Below, piece after piece: positions 42,253-45,998 of a stretch of DNA of 45,998 nt. The DNA comes from Emticicia agri (GTDB taxonomy: Bacteria; Bacteroidota; Bacteroidia; Cytophagales; Spirosomataceae): contig CAMAQF010000027.1 of assembly GCA_945860265.1 (NCBI GenBank), forward strand, positions 1-45,998. Reading direction: 5' to 3'. Each line of letters opens with the position of its first letter. Within the stretch, counting starts at the first letter, position 1. A program made the position numbers and the translations under genes. The notes under the pieces were generated by a model that had not been told where the DNA came from, made no database searches, and worked only from the letters and a program-made list of their open reading frames with translations.

Positions 42253-44940
42253 ATGAAATTTGTAGTTTCGCTCACCCTGGCGATTTTTATTTCTTTTTTT
42301 TCAATTGGACAAATAAGCATCACCTTTCCAATGGAGAAGGCTGTTTTTCAAAGAAGCATAAACAATAGTGCGACAATAAATATTGCAGGGAATTATTCCA
42401 CAGATATGACTTCTGTTGAGGCTCGATTTATTAATGTTAAGAATGGTCAGGTTATTATTGATTGGACGACCTTGACTACCTATTTTAATGGTGGAATTTT
42501 CAATGGGTATATTTCAAATGTACCTGGTGGCTGGTACACAGTCGAGTTGAGAGGAAAATCAGGAACTAATATAGTAGCTACTACTAGTTTGAATAAAGTT
42601 GGGGTAGGAGAAGTTTTTTTGATAGCAGGACAATCAAATGCACAAGGACTTGATGGTTTTCAAGGAGAAGTTGGAGCGAACGACGAACGAGTTTTGAGCC
42701 ATAATGCGGTGTCATGGTACAATATAGATATTGGTCAATGCGACAAAAAAACACCAAATTATCCATCATTTAGTCAGATATTCAGCGATGGCAACACAAG
42801 AAGCTACCTTTCAAAAACAGGTTTCAACCCCTGGTGTTATGGTAAACTTGGCGACGATTTAGTTAAAAAACTTGATGTGCCAATTGTATTTTTTAACGCA
42901 GGTGCAACAGCTACCACATCATACAATTGGAAAGAAAGTTCAGATGGCCAAGAAACAAAAAATGTTTATACTCAAGCACAGTATTGCAATTTAGTCGGAG
43001 CCCCCTATTCAGGCCTAGAAAAAATTATTAATTACTATGGCTCTGTTTTTGGAGTGAGAGCTATCTTATGGCATCACGGTGAAGCTGATAATTATGCTAT
43101 AACATCTGAATCAAATTATTTTTCAAACATTAATCATGTGATTAATAAAACTCGATTAGAAATAGGCAAAATTCCATGGGTAGTTTCAAAAGCATCTGTT
43201 TCTGATAAAAATGCCAACGGTGGTTTAGGAAATCCTAACTATAATATCATAAACGCACAAAACTCTTTAGTAAATAGTAGCAATCAAATATTTTCTGGAC
43301 CCTCAACAGATGATATTTTAGGCTCTTTTCGAAGTGATTATGATTATGGTGTCCATTTTTTTGGTGGAGGATTAATTGAATTGGCAAATAGATGGAATGC
43401 TGCACTTAGTGAAGATTTCTTTAAAAATGCAATACCGATTTCGGCTCGAAACTTCCCACAAGTATCAATAAGTTGGCAATCTACAAACGTACTTCGCCTT
43501 ACTGCTCCAGCAGGATATAGTACTTATAAATGGGTACGAATAGATATAGGAAACGAAGATTATGAAGATGCAACGGAAGCTATAAGCCAAAGTATCGACC
43601 GCTCATCAGGCTCTTATCGCTGCTATGTTACAGATGTTCAAGGTAATATTACATTTACGCAACCAGTTAGTGTTGGCGAAAGATGTTCGAGCATAACTTA
43701 TTTATCTGATATTCAACCATCTAGCTCTACTAACTCTTGGGGACCAATAGAGACAGACAAAAGTAATGGGGAAGCTGGAGCTGGCGATGGAACAACTTTA
43801 AAGATCAGAGGAGTATCTTATTCAAAAGGCATTGGTGTGCATGCTAATTCAACTATTGTTTATAATTTAAATAACAATTACAGTCGATTTATTTCAACAA
43901 TCGGGCTTGATGATGAAATTGCAACAGCTAATGAAGGAGCGACAGTTATTTTTAGAGTATATAAAGATAATGTTTTATCCTACACTAGTGCTACTCTCAA
44001 TAAAAACAGTTCGGCAGTAAAGCTCAATATTGATGTAAAAGATGTTAATGAGTTAAAATTAGAAGTTAATGACGCAGGAGACAGTTTCTTTGCCGACCAT
44101 GCCGATTGGGCGAATGCTCGCCTTCACTGTGTAGATACGCAAGTACCTTCAGCTCCAACGTCATTGAAAGAAAGTTTGCTTTCTCAAAATTGTGTCACAC
44201 TTACATGGAATTCTTCAACCGATAATATGGAGGTTGAAAAATACAATATTTATCAAGATGGTGATTTTATAGGTAGTGTTGATGCTCCAATAACTACATT
44301 CGGCGTATCAAGCCTAAACCAGTTACACTACTATACATTTGTAGTAAAAGCAGTTGATTATTCTGGTAATGTTTCAAATCAAAGTAATTTGATAGAAATA
44401 GTTACTCTTCAAAATATGATTATTGCGAATTCTAAAAAAATTATTAACAAAGGTCAATCAAGTTCATTAACTGCGTATGGTTGTTTTGGCGGAATAGTTA
44501 CTTGGTCAAATGGTTCAAACTCTAATCCTTTGGTGGTTAGTTCAATGGATACAATAATTTATAGTGTTACTTGTAAAATTGGTGATTGTACGAGCATTGC
44601 CGTAAAAGATACTGTTAAAGTCATTCCTGATTGTAAAAGCCTATATACTTTAATTAAAAACAAAGATAATTTTAGTGGTACATCCACTTCACTAACTTTT
44701 AATGCTTCTCAAACAATTAGTGCAAACAACGTAATATCATCTAGAGCTAAAGTAAACTACAATGCAGCGAAATCTATAACTCTTCTTCCTGGATTTAGTG
44801 CAAATAGTGGAACGGTATTTATAGCAAAAATAGCTGGCTGCCCAGATACACCAAGTGCACCATCTTCTTCGGCTGACAATTTGGAAGTTGCTCCCATAAT
44901 AGAGACAAAATTAAGAACATCAAGGAAATTGACCAAATGA
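42253..44940 (+). CDS. Large secreted multidomain SGNH esterase with NPCBM, FN3 and C-terminal sorting-type module
   Basis: An 895-aa exported protein: signal peptide (VVSLTLAIFISFFSIGQ), a beta domain (25-115), a SASA/SGNH esterase core with GQSNAQG (126-132, nucleophile S128), WHHGEADNY and YDYGVHFFGG, an NPCBM-type carbohydrate-binding domain (about 479-628, SYSKGIGVHANSTIVYNLNN), an FN3 domain (about 633-720) and a second beta region with a WSNGSN motif. The end has AKSITLLPGFSANSGTVFIA then KIAGC, like the C-terminal module of the smaller paralogue at 17260-19155, followed by 30 more residues. It probably deacetylates glycans outside the cell. Confidence 0.85.
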   Translation: MKFVVSLTLAIFISFFSIGQISITFPMEKAVFQRSINNSATINIAGNYSTDMTSVEARFINVKNGQVIIDWTTLTTYFNGGIFNGYISNVPGGWYTVELRGKSGTNIVATTSLNKVGVGEVFLIAGQSNAQGLDGFQGEVGANDERVLSHNAVSWYNIDIGQCDKKTPNYPSFSQIFSDGNTRSYLSKTGFNPWCYGKLGDDLVKKLDVPIVFFNAGATATTSYNWKESSDGQETKNVYTQAQYCNLVGAPYSGLEKIINYYGSVFGVRAILWHHGEADNYAITSESNYFSNINHVINKTRLEIGKIPWVVSKASVSDKNANGGLGNPNYNIINAQNSLVNSSNQIFSGPSTDDILGSFRSDYDYGVHFFGGGLIELANRWNAALSEDFFKNAIPISARNFPQVSISWQSTNVLRLTAPAGYSTYKWVRIDIGNEDYEDATEAISQSIDRSSGSYRCYVTDVQGNITFTQPVSVGERCSSITYLSDIQPSSSTNSWGPIETDKSNGEAGAGDGTTLKIRGVSYSKGIGVHANSTIVYNLNNNYSRFISTIGLDDEIATANEGATVIFRVYKDNVLSYTSATLNKNSSAVKLNIDVKDVNELKLEVNDAGDSFFADHADWANARLHCVDTQVPSAPTSLKESLLSQNCVTLTWNSSTDNMEVEKYNIYQDGDFIGSVDAPITTFGVSSLNQLHYYTFVVKAVDYSGNVSNQSNLIEIVTLQNMIIANSKKIINKGQSSSLTAYGCFGGIVTWSNGSNSNPLVVSSMDTIIYSVTCKIGDCTSIAVKDTVKVIPDCKSLYTLIKNKDNFSGTSTSLTFNASQTISANNVISSRAKVNYNAAKSITLLPGFSANSGTVFIAKIAGCPDTPSAPSSSADNLEVAPIIETKLRTSRKLTK

Positions 44941-44944
44941 TTCT

Positions 44945-44996
44945 CTGACAATCTGTCAGTATTTTCTGCCAAAATTATGCTTGGCATTTCTATTGA
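44945..44996 (+). promoter_or_regulatory. Stacked palindromes and -24/-12-like element before dnaK
   Basis: Three elements in 52 bases: the perfect palindrome CTGACA-ATC-TGTCAG (44945-44959), the palindrome TGCCAA-AATTATGC-TTGGCA (44967-44986), and TGGCAT-N5-TTGA (44982-44996), which matches the sigma-54 -24/-12 pattern (TGGCAC-N5-TTGC) except for two bases. They end 50 bases before the dnaK ATG. I recall similar layouts before heat-shock genes of Bacteroidota. A role in heat-shock control is inference. No CIRCE element is seen. Confidence 0.55.
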
Positions 44997-45045
44997 GGAG
45001 ATGAATAACTGAAATAAATTGATTAAAAATACTGACACAAGAAAC

Positions 45046-45998
45046 ATGGGAAAAATTATTGGAATTGACTTAGGAACAACAAACTCGTGCGTTGCTGTGA
45101 TGGAGGGAAACGAACCTGTTGTGATTGCAAACAGCGAGGGAGCTCGTACAACACCTTCGATTGTAGCATTTTTAGAGAATGGAGAAAAGAAAATTGGAGC
45201 CCCTGCCAAACGTCAAGCTATCACTAATCCTAAAAATACTATTTCTTCTATCAAACGTTTCATGGGTAAACGTTATACAGAAGTTGGAAGTGAATTGAAA
45301 ACAATCACTTATGATGTAGAACAGGGTGCAAACAACACTCCACGTGTACGCATTGGCGACAGATTATATACTCCACAAGAGATTTCGGCATCAATTCTTC
45401 AGAAAATGAAGCAAACTGCTGAAGACTATCTCGGAATAACTGTTACAGAAGCGGTTATTACAGTCCCTGCATACTTCAACGATGCAGAACGTCAGGCAAC
45501 TAAAGAAGCGGGAACAATCGCTGGTTTAGATGTAAAACGTATAATCAACGAGCCCACTGCTGCTGCTTTAGCTTATGGCCTTGACAAGCAAGGAAAAGAC
45601 ATTACAGTTGCTGTTTTCGACTTGGGTGGTGGAACCTTCGACGTTTCGATTCTTGAATTGGGAGATGGTGTATTTGAAGTTAAATCAACTGATGGCGATA
45701 CGCACCTTGGTGGCGATGACTTCGACCAAGTAATTATTGAATGGTTGGCAGATGAATTTAAAAAAGATGAGGGTATCGACCTCCTTCAAGATGAAATGGC
45801 TTTACAACGCTTAAAAGAAGCGGCTGAAAGAGCTAAAATTGAACTTTCGAGTTCGGCACAAACTGAAATCAACTTGCCATACATATTCCCAGTTAATGGA
45901 ATACCGAAACACTTGGTAAGAAACTTTTCAAGGGCAAAATTTGAACAATTGGCTGACAGTTTGATACAAAGAGCGATGGAGCCTTGTAAGCGTGCCAT
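45046..45998 (+). CDS. dnaK: Molecular chaperone DnaK (Hsp70), 3' end cut by window edge
   Basis: The frame opens with [20 protein letters not shown] and continues to the window end (about 317 codons of some 640). The ATPase domain has phosphate loop 1, [40 protein letters not shown], and [18 protein letters not shown], then [14 protein letters not shown]. It is the complete first half of the nucleotide-binding domain and a bit more. DnaK refolds proteins with DnaJ and GrpE, whose genes are not in the window. The upstream palindromes suggest stress control. Confidence 0.98.
   Translation, partial: MGKIIGIDLGTTNSCVAVMEGNEPVVIANSEGARTTPSIVAFLENGEKKIGAPAKRQAITNPKNTISSIKRFMGKRYTEVGSELKTITYDVEQGANNTPRVRIGDRLYTPQEISASILQKMKQTAEDYLGITVTEAVITVPAYFNDAERQATKEAGTIAGLDVKRIINEPTAAALAYGLDKQGKDITVAVFDLGGGTFDVSILELGDGVFEVKSTDGDTHLGGDDFDQVIIEWLADEFKKDEGIDLLQDEMALQRLKEAAERAKIELSSSAQTEINLPYIFPVNGIPKHLVRNFSRAKFEQLADSLIQRAMEPCKRA

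Noticed and set aside
44757..45209. Reverse frame of 150 codons across the esterase/dnaK junction
   Set aside because: It covers the end of the esterase gene, the dnaK promoter region and the start of dnaK, all on the other strand.

Overview
The window looks like chromosome of an AT-rich, gliding-type Bacteroidota, most likely a member of the Cytophagales (family Spirosomaceae or close). The reasons are a gldC gene, Bacteroidota-only families (DUF6169, DUF4197, DUF4159, DUF6922), promoters of the TTTG / TAnnTTTG type (best example before rpmI), few Shine-Dalgarno sequences, and secreted esterases with a Cytophagales-style C-terminal module. No tRNA, rRNA, CRISPR array or insertion sequence was seen. 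Both window edges cut a gene: amt at the left and dnaK at the right. All family calls come from reading the protein sequences, without database searches.

Layout. 1-2.4 kb: ammonium transporter (partial) behind an outer-membrane barrel gene. 2.7-4.3 kb: a ferredoxin divergent from a LuxC-type acyl-CoA reductase. 4.1-5.0 kb: a coupled 53-aa/DUF6169 gene pair whose second ORF runs through its own terminator. 5.0-7.9 kb: VWA protein, MoxR ATPase and an acidic protein. 8.0-12.3 kb: MBOAT acyltransferase, a lone E2 acyltransferase, CinA. 12.4-17.3 kb: DUF4197 lipoprotein, RhaT, GldC, fatty-acid desaturase, DUF4159 protein and RsmE. 17.3-20.9 kb: SGNH esterase, L,D-transpeptidase-like protein and an alpha/beta esterase.

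21.2-27.4 kb is the most unusual part: an esterase, an ATP-grasp enzyme, a GCS2/YbdK carboxylate-amine ligase, a class I glutamine amidotransferase and a second ATP-grasp-like protein, all on one strand. This combination fits synthesis of a small peptide-like or amidated metabolite. An AbiEii-type nucleotidyltransferase toxin with its DUF6922 antitoxin sits inside the same run of genes.

27.7-35.9 kb: sialidase-like protein, a DUF4258/DUF2283 pair (DUF4258 has no normal start codon), aconitase, topoisomerase I, a sirtuin without zinc cysteines, thioredoxin. 36.0-40.9 kb: a decayed toxin-antitoxin remnant, dnaE, and rpmI and rplT separated by a repeat-filled spacer. 40.9-46 kb: NuiA-like protein, DUF937-like protein, a second and larger SGNH esterase paralogous to the one at 17.3-19.2 kb, and dnaK behind two stacked palindromes and a -24/-12-like element.

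Two themes run through the window. Intrinsic terminators separate most transcription units clearly. Short, 7-base-period direct repeats recur just 5' of several start codons (MBOAT gene, E2 gene, dnaE, rplT).
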